64,000 nucleotides of DNA. It comes from a virus. The position numbers were made by a program, and so were the translations under genes. How positions within the stretch are numbered: position 1 is the first letter of the stretch; each line of letters opens with the position of its first letter. The notes beneath the pieces were generated by a model that had not been told where the DNA came from, did no database searches, and was given only the letters and a program-made list of their open reading frames with translations. Shown here piece after piece: positions 8,944 to 17,168 of the stretch. The stretch lies in the IMG/VR virus record IMGVR_UViG_3300008120_000186, positions 1 through 64,000 of that record; one strand, 5' to 3'.

Positions 8944-10040
8944 AACCTTGGCAACATGGGTATGACATAGATTATCTCAAGGGACTTGAAACGCAGTATG
9001 CAGACTACAATGCATATACGTTATCGCCTTTTGCAAAGTATAAGAAGAACAATATTGCAGAGTCTTTGAAAAAAGGAACTCTTGTTTTGCTTGGTGATGC
9101 AATGATTGACGTAACAGTAAACAAAGTTGCATCAGACATTACGATGCATGGCGACACAGTTATTGCAACAAAAGTAAAGGGTGATGTTTCGATTGGAAAA
9201 CTTTCGGGCAACATCAATACTATCAAACAACAAATTTCTGTATTGTCGGGTAGAGATTTTTGGCTAACTGTATGGGCAGAGAACAAAGCACATTGCGACT
9301 TAGCTGAAGAGTTAGGTTTCTGTTATGTTGGTCCTAAGATCACAACATACGGAGAAGTACATGCAATTTACTTTAAGAGCAATAGTCCTTTTCCACGTTC
9401 GTTTCCTAAAGTAGAATCAACAGAATATTTGAGTATCAAAAAGATTGGTGCAATCATGCCAGAGTTTATTCAATCTGTTTCTGCTAAGTTAGCAACATTA
9501 CCTGCATTCACAAATCATTATAGTAACTACAACAAAGATAAAGCATGGTCTGCATTGTCACTACGTGGTTATCGTCCAGAATCAGACTTCATCACAAAGC
9601 CTTCAGAGATGAGTGATGACTGGAAAGAAAAAAACAAAGATGTGAAATTTGAATTGCAAGACACACCACTCTACGATATGTTTCCTGAGGTGCGTGAGTT
9701 GTTAAGTAAATACAAAGAAGTGCATCGTGTTCGTTTCATGCAATTGAAACCTGGCGGTGGAGAACTTGAAAGACATACCGATCAAGTTGATAAAGACTCT
9801 GGTGGTTCTAAAGGCAAACTTGCAAGACTACACATACCAATCATTACTAATCCAAACATGATTTTTACTGTGTGGGACACTAAAGGTACTCCACAGAAGA
9901 TACATATGGACGTTGGAGACTTGTGGTTCTTAGATACACGTAAGCCACATCAAGCAATCAACAATGGAACAGATAATAGAATTCACTTAGTCATAGACGC
10001 AATTTCTGAAGGAGAACTGTATGAGTCGCTTGTATCCTGA
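8940..10040 (+). CDS. Two-domain protein: GNAT-like N-terminus fused to aspartyl/asparaginyl beta-hydroxylase
   Basis: 366 residues. The C-terminal half (about 240-360) matches the aspartyl/asparaginyl beta-hydroxylase cupin: VRFMQLKPGGGELERHTDQV gives the metal HxD, RLHIPIITN follows, then GDLWFLDTRKPHQAINNG with the distal His and RIHLVIDA with the 2OG-binding Arg. The N-terminal half has acetyltransferase-like features (FWLTVWAENKAHCDLAEELGF, then VHAIYFK), but the assignment to GNAT is tentative. It sits at the head of a four-gene cluster with a PLP enzyme, dCMP deaminase and DNA methyltransferase, which suggests modification of a nucleic acid or of a small amine donor. It overlaps both neighbours. 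Confidence 0.75.
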   Translation: MKPWQHGYDIDYLKGLETQYADYNAYTLSPFAKYKKNNIAESLKKGTLVLLGDAMIDVTVNKVASDITMHGDTVIATKVKGDVSIGKLSGNINTIKQQISVLSGRDFWLTVWAENKAHCDLAEELGFCYVGPKITTYGEVHAIYFKSNSPFPRSFPKVESTEYLSIKKIGAIMPEFIQSVSAKLATLPAFTNHYSNYNKDKAWSALSLRGYRPESDFITKPSEMSDDWKEKNKDVKFELQDTPLYDMFPEVRELLSKYKEVHRVRFMQLKPGGGELERHTDQVDKDSGGSKGKLARLHIPIITNPNMIFTVWDTKGTPQKIHMDVGDLWFLDTRKPHQAINNGTDNRIHLVIDAISEGELYESLVS

Positions 10041-10785
10041 AGAAGTTTCTGATATAATTAAAGATTGGAAAGACCCAAACCCTGCACCGATAGTCGAGAT
10101 GCACCATGGCTTTCATGTTGTGCGTGATGACTTATTAGAGTATGGAAGTAAGAGTCGATTCATCGACCATCTTGTGAAGACTACCGAATGTGACGAATGG
10201 GTCTTTGGTGGTGCAAACAAAGTTGGTTGGGGTCCTATATCATTAACCTATGTATGTAATCTCTATGGAAAAAAAGCAACGTTCTTTATGGCTAAACGCA
10301 AAGAGCCTACATGGCATCAGCAAAGAGTATTGGACCTTGGCGGCACTATTCATTGGGTTGACAATGGTATGCTTACTGTGACAAAAGCAAGAGCAAGACG
10401 TTATCAAGAAGAAGATACAAAGCGCAGACAATGTTTGCCTTTGGGGTTAGAACATCCATCTGTGCTTGCATCGATTGTTAAAGTTGCTAGAGATTTAAAT
10501 ATCAAGCCAACAGAGATTTGGACTGTTGCATCAAGCGGAACGTTAAATCGTGGACTGCAATTAGCATTTCCTGATGTGCCTGCATATGCAGTAGAGATTG
10601 GACACAAGATGAGTGATTATGAAAAAGGTCGTGCTATCACTATGCGTTCACCTTACAAGTATGACCAAGTAGTGGAAGAGAGTCAAGCACCTCCATATCC
10701 ATCTGAGAAATACTACGATGCTAAACTTTGGCAGTTTGTAGTGAGTAGTGGGAAACCAGGCGCACTAATCTGGAATGTAGCTTAA
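10021..10785 (+). CDS. Fold-type II PLP-dependent enzyme (ACC deaminase / D-cysteine desulfhydrase-like)
   Basis: 254 residues. VVRDDLLEYGSKSRFIDHL matches the family signature around the Schiff-base lysine (K44 here, in place of the usual GNK). VASSGTLNRGL at about 170-180 matches the Ser/Gly-rich loop that holds the PLP phosphate. It is shorter than the bacterial enzymes (about 330), so it is either a minimal catalyst or a repurposed fold. It starts after a strong GAAGGAG site inside the end of the hydroxylase gene. Natural substrates of the family are D-cysteine, ACC or diaminopropionate; which applies here is unknown. Its context argues for making or transferring an amino-acid-derived group. 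Confidence 0.7.
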   Translation: MSRLYPEEVSDIIKDWKDPNPAPIVEMHHGFHVVRDDLLEYGSKSRFIDHLVKTTECDEWVFGGANKVGWGPISLTYVCNLYGKKATFFMAKRKEPTWHQQRVLDLGGTIHWVDNGMLTVTKARARRYQEEDTKRRQCLPLGLEHPSVLASIVKVARDLNIKPTEIWTVASSGTLNRGLQLAFPDVPAYAVEIGHKMSDYEKGRAITMRSPYKYDQVVEESQAPPYPSEKYYDAKLWQFVVSSGKPGALIWNVA

Positions 10786-10807
10786 TTAATATTCAAAGGA
10801 GTCGAAC

Positions 10808-11059
10808 ATGAGTAACGAAGAAGATAAATTTAAAAAATCTAAACGAATCCTTGAAGACGAAAACGCAATACGAAAGCAATTGAAAATTGCAAAAGCGTAT
10901 AATATACCAGTTGAGTCTCCGCATCAATTAGCTAAACATCATGTCTTAGATTGTGGGAATCCAAATTGCGTGATGTGTGCAAATCCTAGAAAAGTATGGA
11001 AAGAAAAAACGATTCAAGAAAGACGTTTTGAACAGACAGAAAAATTTGATAATGATTAA
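10808..11059 (+). CDS. Small Cys/His protein, likely zinc-binding
   Basis: 83 residues, basic and charged N-terminus, then KHHVLDCGNPNCVMCANPRK, which offers His plus three Cys for a small zinc site. Similar small proteins with a C...C..C-NPRK block occur in many T4-like phages, function unknown. An AAGGAGTC ribosome site precedes it, and it overlaps the dCMP deaminase start by 8 bases. Confidence 0.7.
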   Translation: MSNEEDKFKKSKRILEDENAIRKQLKIAKAYNIPVESPHQLAKHHVLDCGNPNCVMCANPRKVWKEKTIQERRFEQTEKFDND

Positions 11060-11507
11060 AGAAAAATATCTTGGCGCATACATGAAGACTGCAAGAGTCT
11101 TTGCCGAATTGAGTACTGCTAGACGCAAACAAGTTGGTGCTGTTGTCGTTAAAGATGACAGAATCATTTCAATCGGTTACAATGGTATGCCAAGTGGATG
11201 GGATAACAATTGTGAAGAAGAAGTAGTGGTTGCAGTAGTTGACGGAGTGCCACAAAGAGAGATTAAACAATTAAAAACAAAACCCGAAGTTCTCCATGCC
11301 GAGTCTAATGCAATTGCCAAACTTGCTAAGTCTACCGAGAGTGGTGATGGTGCAAGTATGTTTATCACTTGCGCTCCATGCATGGACTGTGCTAAAATGA
11401 TATTTCAAACAGGTATTAAAGAAGTCTTCTATGCCGAAGATTATCGTGATGATGCAGGAATCAATTTCCTAAATAAATGTGGAATAACAGTAAAACAGAT
11501 AACATGA
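11052..11507 (+). CDS. cd: dCMP deaminase
   Basis: Converts dCMP to dUMP, feeding dTMP synthesis (ThyX is encoded at 46.3 kb). From this ATG the protein is 151 residues; an upstream in-frame start would run into the previous gene without a ribosome site. The zinc site is HAE (82-84) and PCxxC (109-113), with the substrate region GYNGMPSGW near 42-50. The T4 homologue is gp cd. Its ATGA overlap with the methyltransferase gene suggests co-translation, so this copy may also serve the putative modification cassette. Confidence 0.93.
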   Translation: MIKEKYLGAYMKTARVFAELSTARRKQVGAVVVKDDRIISIGYNGMPSGWDNNCEEEVVVAVVDGVPQREIKQLKTKPEVLHAESNAIAKLAKSTESGDGASMFITCAPCMDCAKMIFQTGIKEVFYAEDYRDDAGINFLNKCGITVKQIT

Positions 11508-13078
11508 CAAAACATTTTTATGAACGTAACGATTGGTTATTGAACCACGAAACAAACAAGACATTTGAAGAAGTGCAATGGATGACTGAAGACGAATTTC
11601 GTCAATGGTTTATTGATTTGCGTAAAGCAGTTGTACACTCATGGGACACTATGGGTCAACCACCAAGAGTTGGTTGGAGTGAAGATGCAATCAAAAAACA
11701 ATTCAAAGAGATGTATGGATTCTCTGTGCATGAGTTTGAACACGTTGACGAATTAACTGGTGAGAAAGATGTAATTCGAAACACTAGCGTAGTTGGCAAT
11801 GCCGCTAATCAATGGTTTCCAACCATGATGAAGACACGTATCAACTACACTAAGAATGACGATGGGCTTTCAATCTATGACCACTTTCTGAAAGATGAAT
11901 TGCTTGAGAAGACTTTGAAGTATTCTAAGCGACACTTCAAACGTGATTCGTTCTATGCATATTCAAATACTGTTAAAGTCAATGAGATTATCAACGTTGG
12001 TTCTTATAATGTGAAGTTTAAGAATGGCGATGATTTTGTTCGTTGGTTTGAAGAGAACAACATTCGTCAGTATGGTTATGACTATTGGGTAGAGAGTCGT
12101 GATGATGATGAAGAGTATAGTGGTTACAATGAACAACTCAAGGGCGTAAAGTATCTTGAAGTGACGCAAGAAATTCTAGAGACAATTCCATCTAAGTCTA
12201 CAATGAACATAAAGTCGCATGACCAGAAGAAGTATCGTCTGCGTATGTACAAGTACGGACAAAAGATTTTTCCTGTTGGCTTGAAAGCATTTCGTGTATC
12301 GTGGTGCCAATATGCTGTTAACTTCCCACCTTTGACTGCAAAACTTCTTTATGAAAAATTTACTAGACACGTTAAGAACCAAGACAGAATTGTTGTTTAC
12401 GATCCCTCTTCTGGTTGGGGTGGGCGTATTTTGGGTGCTATGGCTTCTCGCACTTCTCTTCCTTTACACTATGTGGGTACTGATCCTAATACCGATCACA
12501 GCATTGTTAGCGATAGCGGCAGTCCTAGTACTAAATATGCCGACTTGGCTGAGTTCTATAACTCCGCAAAGAACGAAGGAGTTTTGTTCGAACAGTCAAA
12601 CACTTACGAAGTTTTTCAACTTGGTTCTGAAGTTGTCCGAGATGATAGTTCGTTCCAAAAGTACAAGGGCGAATTAGATATGGTGTTCACTAGCCCTCCT
12701 TACTTTGCTAAGGAAGCGTATAGTGAAGACCCAACGCAATCATATAAAAAGTTTACTGGCTATGATGCATGGCGTGAAGGTTTCTTGCGTCCAACGCTAG
12801 AGACTGCTGTTGAGTATTTGCGTAATGACAGATACTTACTTTGGAATATTGCTGATGCTAAGTTTGGTGCTGACATGTTGCCACTTGAAAAAGATAGCAA
12901 AGACATTTTGGAATCACTCGGTATGCAATTCAAAGGTGTGGTTAAGATGGCACTAGCACAAATGCCAGGCGGCAATCGTATCGACCCTGACACTGGTTTG
13001 CCAAAAGCAAAGAATTTCTGCAAAGTAAACGGGATGTGGTTGAAGTATGAACCGATTTTTGTTTTTTACAAGCCGTAA
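11504..13078 (+). CDS. Large SAM-dependent DNA methyltransferase-like protein
   Basis: 524 residues from the ATGA-coupled start. Motif I is VVYDPSSGWGGRILGAM and motif IV is TSPPYF, the (S/D/N)PPY catalytic box of amino-methyltransferases acting on adenine N6 or cytosine N4. The SAM domain is in the C-terminal 250 residues. The first 260 residues are a separate domain with an acidic stretch (SRDDDEEYSGYNEQ), perhaps for DNA recognition or a second activity. It ends a cluster with a PLP enzyme and an Fe(II) hydroxylase, so it could make a plain methylated base or be one step of a larger modification. The DNA around motif I uses different codons from the flanks. Confidence 0.8.
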   Translation: MTKHFYERNDWLLNHETNKTFEEVQWMTEDEFRQWFIDLRKAVVHSWDTMGQPPRVGWSEDAIKKQFKEMYGFSVHEFEHVDELTGEKDVIRNTSVVGNAANQWFPTMMKTRINYTKNDDGLSIYDHFLKDELLEKTLKYSKRHFKRDSFYAYSNTVKVNEIINVGSYNVKFKNGDDFVRWFEENNIRQYGYDYWVESRDDDEEYSGYNEQLKGVKYLEVTQEILETIPSKSTMNIKSHDQKKYRLRMYKYGQKIFPVGLKAFRVSWCQYAVNFPPLTAKLLYEKFTRHVKNQDRIVVYDPSSGWGGRILGAMASRTSLPLHYVGTDPNTDHSIVSDSGSPSTKYADLAEFYNSAKNEGVLFEQSNTYEVFQLGSEVVRDDSSFQKYKGELDMVFTSPPYFAKEAYSEDPTQSYKKFTGYDAWREGFLRPTLETAVEYLRNDRYLLWNIADAKFGADMLPLEKDSKDILESLGMQFKGVVKMALAQMPGGNRIDPDTGLPKAKNFCKVNGMWLKYEPIFVFYKP

Positions 13079-13090
13079 CTTGTTGATTTT

Positions 13091-13134
13091 AAAGGGTTTT
13101 TTGCTGTGTTTTTAAGGAAAAGCCCTTTATTTTG
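13091..13134 (+). terminator. Likely terminator after the modification cluster
   Basis: AAAGGGTTTT and AAAAGCCCTTT form a stem with one bulge, followed by ATTTT. The stem is imperfect and the loop is long. Confidence 0.55.
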
Positions 13135-13176
13135 CACAAATATGTTGTTTTGATGCAACAGTACGTCAAATAATCG

Positions 13177-13204
13177 TTGACATTCATTCCTACTATGCTA
13201 TACT
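13177..13204 (+). promoter_or_regulatory. Sigma70-type promoter
   Basis: TTGACA, 16 bp, TATACT, 32 bases before the next ATG. The -10 region continues CTATATATAG, similar to the promoter before the ClpP-like gene. Confidence 0.8.
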
Positions 13205-13235
13205 CTATATATAGATTGAGATTACAGAGGAATTT

Positions 13236-13838
13236 ATGTCATACGTTGAACATCCTGCCGCATATGAAGCCGCTATCAAGCGGAACATCATAAACAATGC
13301 CACCAAAACGTTTTACAAAACGTATCCCGATGCAGGCGATATCGTTCAATTCCTCATTTCTAATTCTGAAAAGAATTCATTCTATGCAAACCTTCTTGGT
13401 TCGTTAAACAGTTACGGCAAGTTAACAGAAAAACAAGTCCTTGCTGTACGCAAATCAATTGCCACCATGGCAGAACGTAAAGCACAATGGATTGCACAAG
13501 CGGCAGAGAAAAACGCAACCCGTACATTCGTTGGCACCGAAAAGAAAAAGATTACTGTTACTCTAACAGTTAAAAAAGCAATTGTCGTTGATCGCCCTAA
13601 ATTTTACTGGGCTGATTCTGGCACTAGTCTTCTCCGTATCTGTGAAGATGCCGACGGCAATGTAATTGTATTCAGCGGCAATGCAGATTTCCCTGCCGAA
13701 GGTGAAACAGCAACCATTACCGCTACAGTAAAAATGCACCGCTACTATAAACAAAACGACATTGAAGTGCCACAGACAGTTATCATCCGTCCCAAGACTG
13801 TTGCCATGGTACAACAACCTGTTGCAGAAACCGCTTGA
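13236..13838 (+). CDS. Conserved phage protein with a possible OB-like C-terminal domain
   Basis: 200 residues. The N-terminal half is helical. The C-terminal half alternates strands and ends with GETATITATVKMHRYYKQND and VIIRPKTV, a pattern seen in OB-like single-strand-binding folds and in a family of uncharacterised phage proteins. Not recognised beyond that. It has its own early promoter and precedes the peptidase/VWA/AAA genes. A TTGACA promoter for the next gene overlaps its stop codon. Confidence 0.6.
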   Translation: MSYVEHPAAYEAAIKRNIINNATKTFYKTYPDAGDIVQFLISNSEKNSFYANLLGSLNSYGKLTEKQVLAVRKSIATMAERKAQWIAQAAEKNATRTFVGTEKKKITVTLTVKKAIVVDRPKFYWADSGTSLLRICEDADGNVIVFSGNADFPAEGETATITATVKMHRYYKQNDIEVPQTVIIRPKTVAMVQQPVAETA

Positions 13839-13863
13839 CATTTATTCGAGACTGAGTTAAGAT
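13835..13863 (+). promoter_or_regulatory. Sigma70-type promoter
   Basis: TTGACA, 17 bp, TAAGAT immediately before the peptidase gene; the -35 box contains the preceding stop codon. The distance to the ATG is very short (6 bases), so the transcript may be leaderless or start from a site further downstream. Confidence 0.5.
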
Positions 13864-13869
13864 ACATAC

Positions 13870-14739
13870 ATGCTTAATACACAAATTTCAAAATCCACTC
13901 TAGCAAAGTTACTTGCTACAGAGAATATTTCGGTAGAGTATCGCAAGGTGCAAACTGCATCATTCGATATCGTTAATCGCCGTCTTACTCTTCCCATTAT
14001 GAATGACACCACACCTGAAATGACAGACCTTTTGGTCGGGCATGAAGTGGGTCACGCATTAGACACACCACAATCATACGTTGAGTCTGCAAAGGCTGGC
14101 GGTTCTGCATTTTCTACATTCCTGAATGTGGTTGAAGATGCAAGGGTCGAACGTAGAATGAAAGACAGATATCCTGGTTTGCGTAAACCAATGGCTATTG
14201 CTTATCGTCAATTTACTGAACGTGATTTCTTTGGCATCAAAGGTCAAGATGTAAATGCAATGATGTTGATTGATAGAATCAATTTGCATTTTAAACTTGG
14301 TGCTATTGCAGGTATCAAATTCAATGCCGAAGAAATGTCATACGTCAACGAAGTTGAAAAAGCAGATTCGTTTGAACAAGTGAAAGATATCACCGAACGT
14401 TTGTATGCATTTTGCAAAGCAGAGTTAGACCAAAAACGTCAAGAGGCTAAAGAAGAATTCGAAAAGCGCAAAGAGAATGGCGAATTCGATGATGAAGATT
14501 TTGGTGATGATATTTTCGGTGGTGATGATACTGAAGACTATGAAGACAAAAATCCAAATGATTATGATTCCAATGGCTCCGATGACGGTGATGAAGATTT
14601 CGAATCTGAAGATCAATTCGACAATGGCTATTCTAATACGCCAACATTCGAACAGGCAATGCCTAACGAATTAAAGGTGTATGGTGATGAAGTTAAATCT
14701 GTAACGGATGAAAAATTTCAGCAAGCATTAAACACTTGA
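13870..14739 (+). CDS. Peptidase-like N-terminal half of a CobT-like/VWA protein
   Basis: 289 residues. LLVGHEVGHALDTP contains an HExxH zinc motif, and NVVEDARVERRMKDRYPGLR supplies the downstream Glu typical of this phage peptidase family. The last 100 residues are strongly acidic (DDEDFGDDIFGGDD and similar). In related phages I expect the peptidase, acidic linker and VWA domain to be one protein of well over 600 residues. Here the frame ends in TGA and the VWA part follows 10 bases later in the +1 frame, without a good start codon or ribosome site. This is either a deletion/frameshift or a programmed shift. Confidence 0.75.
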   Translation: MLNTQISKSTLAKLLATENISVEYRKVQTASFDIVNRRLTLPIMNDTTPEMTDLLVGHEVGHALDTPQSYVESAKAGGSAFSTFLNVVEDARVERRMKDRYPGLRKPMAIAYRQFTERDFFGIKGQDVNAMMLIDRINLHFKLGAIAGIKFNAEEMSYVNEVEKADSFEQVKDITERLYAFCKAELDQKRQEAKEEFEKRKENGEFDDEDFGDDIFGGDDTEDYEDKNPNDYDSNGSDDGDEDFESEDQFDNGYSNTPTFEQAMPNELKVYGDEVKSVTDEKFQQALNT

Positions 14740-14749
14740 CACCAACAAA

Positions 14750-15787
14750 TTGCACACTTACAAATTCAATGATGATATCTTCCGCAAGATCGGTGCAGTT
14801 GCACAAGGTAAGAATCACGGCATTGTGATGTTCATTGACTGGTCTGGTTCTATGGTAGACAATATGTCTGGCACAATCGAACAGTTGATTACAATGACAA
14901 CCTTCTGCCGCAAAGTGAATATTCCTTTTGATGTTTATGCATTCAGTACTGAGTATAGAAAGAATTTGATAGACAGACCAAATCAATCTATTGATATGGA
15001 ACCTAATCAATTAGACATTGACTATTTTTCTTTGATGAATATTTTGTCTAGCAGTATGAAAAATCAAACGTATCGCAAATTTGCAAATGATTTGTTGAAC
15101 GTTGCCGATGCATACAAGCCTTACACAAGTTATCGTAGAAATTACAAATCAAGTTATATCAAAGAAGGTATGGGTCTTGGTGGTACTCCATTGAATGCAA
15201 CAATTCAAGTCGCATCTAATGTAGTGAATGATTTTCGTAAACGTACTCGGTCTGAAATTGTGAATGTTATCTTTTTAACAGACGGAGAAGACAGCAGTAC
15301 AATGTGGACTTCATCTGGTGATAATCGTTCAACCCGTATCGGACCGTCTGACTATCGTTCAGTATCTTATATTGAAGACAAAGATTCCGCAAAGAATTAT
15401 CGTGTGAGTGACAAAGGTGTAACGCCAACGTTATTGCAAATTCTAAAGGATCGTACTGGTTGCAATTTGATTGGATTCTATATCTTGCCAAAAAGCAGAC
15501 GTTACTTCCAAAATGCAATGTCACGTTTCAATATGATAATGACTGATGATGGATACAAACAATTTCGTAATGAAAAGTTTTTCTCTGTCAATGGATATGG
15601 ATACTCTGAGTACTTCCTGATCCCTGGTGGTGAAGATTTGTCTACCGATGATGATTCGCTAAGTGACATTCTTGGTGAAGCTAAAGATGTTTCCGCACGT
15701 AAGTTGAAAGGCGCATTTATGAAAATGAACCAAAACCGTTTGACAAACCGTGTTCTTCTCTCTAAGGTAATCAAGGAAATTGCTTGA
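14750..15787 (+). CDS. VWA-domain C-terminal half (CobT-like), partner of the AAA ATPase
   Basis: 345 residues from a TTG without a ribosome site. The open frame begins at 14732 with LDTNKLHTYKFNDD, which reads like internal protein. The metal-ion-dependent adhesion motif DWSGS is at about 30-34, and VIFLTDGEDSS supplies the distal Asp. VWA proteins paired with MoxR/CobS-type ATPases act as remodelling complexes for metal insertion or complex assembly. The ATPase gene follows. Whether this half is made alone or as a fusion with the peptidase half cannot be decided from sequence. Confidence 0.75.
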   Translation: MHTYKFNDDIFRKIGAVAQGKNHGIVMFIDWSGSMVDNMSGTIEQLITMTTFCRKVNIPFDVYAFSTEYRKNLIDRPNQSIDMEPNQLDIDYFSLMNILSSSMKNQTYRKFANDLLNVADAYKPYTSYRRNYKSSYIKEGMGLGGTPLNATIQVASNVVNDFRKRTRSEIVNVIFLTDGEDSSTMWTSSGDNRSTRIGPSDYRSVSYIEDKDSAKNYRVSDKGVTPTLLQILKDRTGCNLIGFYILPKSRRYFQNAMSRFNMIMTDDGYKQFRNEKFFSVNGYGYSEYFLIPGGEDLSTDDDSLSDILGEAKDVSARKLKGAFMKMNQNRLTNRVLLSKVIKEIA

Positions 15788-15818
15788 TGTTGTATAAAAA
15801 CAACAATCAAAACATCCC

Positions 15819-15847
15819 TTGACTTACCATAAATACTCTGTTATACT
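15819..15847 (+). promoter_or_regulatory. Dual promoter: sigma70-type with an embedded late-like box
   Basis: TTGACT, 17 bp, TATACT. The spacer contains CATAAATA (15828-15835), so the AAA ATPase could be read both early and late. Confidence 0.7.
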
Positions 15848-15889
15848 ACTAGTATTGAAATTGATTTTTAACTGAAAGGCAATTATATT

Positions 15890-17077
15890 ATGATTACGCA
15901 AAGTGAAAAGGCTACATTCGTTACCGAAGCCGCTAAACGTTTCGGTGCCGTTGTGACCCGCCAGCAATTGGTGACACTTTCTGAAGAACTTGGTAGCAAG
16001 CGCCACTTCTGGCTCGAAGCCGACCAGTACCGTTGTGGTCGTGGCAAATACGAATTGCCCCTCCAAGAATTTAATGTTAACATGGCTGGTCTTGCACTAG
16101 TCAAATCCGATCCAGTTTCTGCTATGCCAATTACACAACCTATCATGGCTCCTGTTGCAAAGGCAGTAGCAAAAATGTCCTCCGTTGCACGTATGCAAGA
16201 AGGTGCAATTATTCCTAAAGTGAATTCATTGTATGTTCCTTTTGGATTCTTTGACAACATGAAACGCATTGTTGCATCAAAGAAATTTTATCCAGTATTC
16301 GTTTCTGGTCTCTCTGGTAACGGCAAGACTTTCATGGTCGAACAAGCCTGTGCCCAATTGAAAACGGAATGTCTCCGTGTGAATATTTCACCTGAGACTG
16401 ATGAAGACGATTTGATTGGTGGCTTCCGTTTGATTGACGGAGAGACAAAGTGGTTTGATGGTCCAGTTGTTCAAGCAATGAAGTCTGGTGCCGTTTTGAT
16501 TCTTGATGAAATTGATCGTGGTTCAAATAAACTAATGTGCTTGCAAGGTGTACTTGAAGGCAAAGGTTTGTTCGTTAAGAAGACTGGTGAATTTGTTGAA
16601 CCAGTTACGGGTTTCAACGTTATCGCTACTGCCAATACTAAAGGTAAAGGTGATGAGTCTGGTCGCTACATGGCCGCTACGATTCTTGATGATGCGTTCC
16701 TTGAGCGTTTTCCAATTACGGTTGAACAGGAATATCCTGACACTAAAGTTGAAACAAAGATTTTGACTAAGTTGTTTACCAGTCTCGGTATCGATGACAA
16801 AGCATTTGCAGAAAATCTTGTGAAGTGGGCTGATATCATCCGTAAGACTTTCGAAGAAGGCGCTATCGATGAATTGATTTCCACTCGCCGTTTGTCTCAC
16901 ATTGCCGAAGCATACACTATCTTCAATGATAAGATGGAAGCAATCAAGTACTGTATCAACCGCTTTGATGCAGAAACCAAAACATCATTCCTTGATTTGT
17001 ATACCAAGATTGATGCTGGCATCGACCCTACTGCGGAAGTGACTCCTGCGCCAGCAGTTGATGAAGTACCGTTCTAA
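15890..17077 (+). CDS. cobS: MoxR/CobS-like AAA+ ATPase
   Basis: 395 residues. Walker A GLSGNGKT lies at about 141-148 and Walker B LILDEID near 204-210. The FNVIATANTKGKGDESGRY segment matches CobS and phage CobS-like proteins. The N-terminal 100 residues are a winged-helix-like leader. In bacteria CobS and CobT form a cobaltochelatase with CobN; in T4-like phages the ATPase/VWA pair is widespread and its target is not established. Its neighbours here are the VWA and peptidase halves, consistent with one complex. The symbol reflects family naming only. Confidence 0.88.
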   Translation: MITQSEKATFVTEAAKRFGAVVTRQQLVTLSEELGSKRHFWLEADQYRCGRGKYELPLQEFNVNMAGLALVKSDPVSAMPITQPIMAPVAKAVAKMSSVARMQEGAIIPKVNSLYVPFGFFDNMKRIVASKKFYPVFVSGLSGNGKTFMVEQACAQLKTECLRVNISPETDEDDLIGGFRLIDGETKWFDGPVVQAMKSGAVLILDEIDRGSNKLMCLQGVLEGKGLFVKKTGEFVEPVTGFNVIATANTKGKGDESGRYMAATILDDAFLERFPITVEQEYPDTKVETKILTKLFTSLGIDDKAFAENLVKWADIIRKTFEEGAIDELISTRRLSHIAEAYTIFNDKMEAIKYCINRFDAETKTSFLDLYTKIDAGIDPTAEVTPAPAVDEVPF

Positions 17078-17099
17078 ATCTCCTGGCAGTAATGCCTTA

Positions 17100-17136
17100 G
17101 AGGCTACTTGACGTAGCCTCTTTTTTTATATATAAT
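17100..17136 (+). terminator. Terminator with a promoter -35 box in its loop
   Basis: Stem GAGGCTAC / GTAGCCTC with loop TTGAC, followed by seven T. The loop plus the first base of the right arm form TTGACG; 17 bp further is TATAAT (17131-17136). The same 37 bases can therefore end the AAA transcript and start the glycosyltransferase transcript. Confidence 0.85.
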
Positions 17137-17168
17137 AGTGAGATAATTTTTATTAACATGGAGAGATT

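Noticed and set aside
14736-14764. TTGACA before the VWA half as a promoter
   Set aside because: No acceptable -10 box 16-18 bp downstream.
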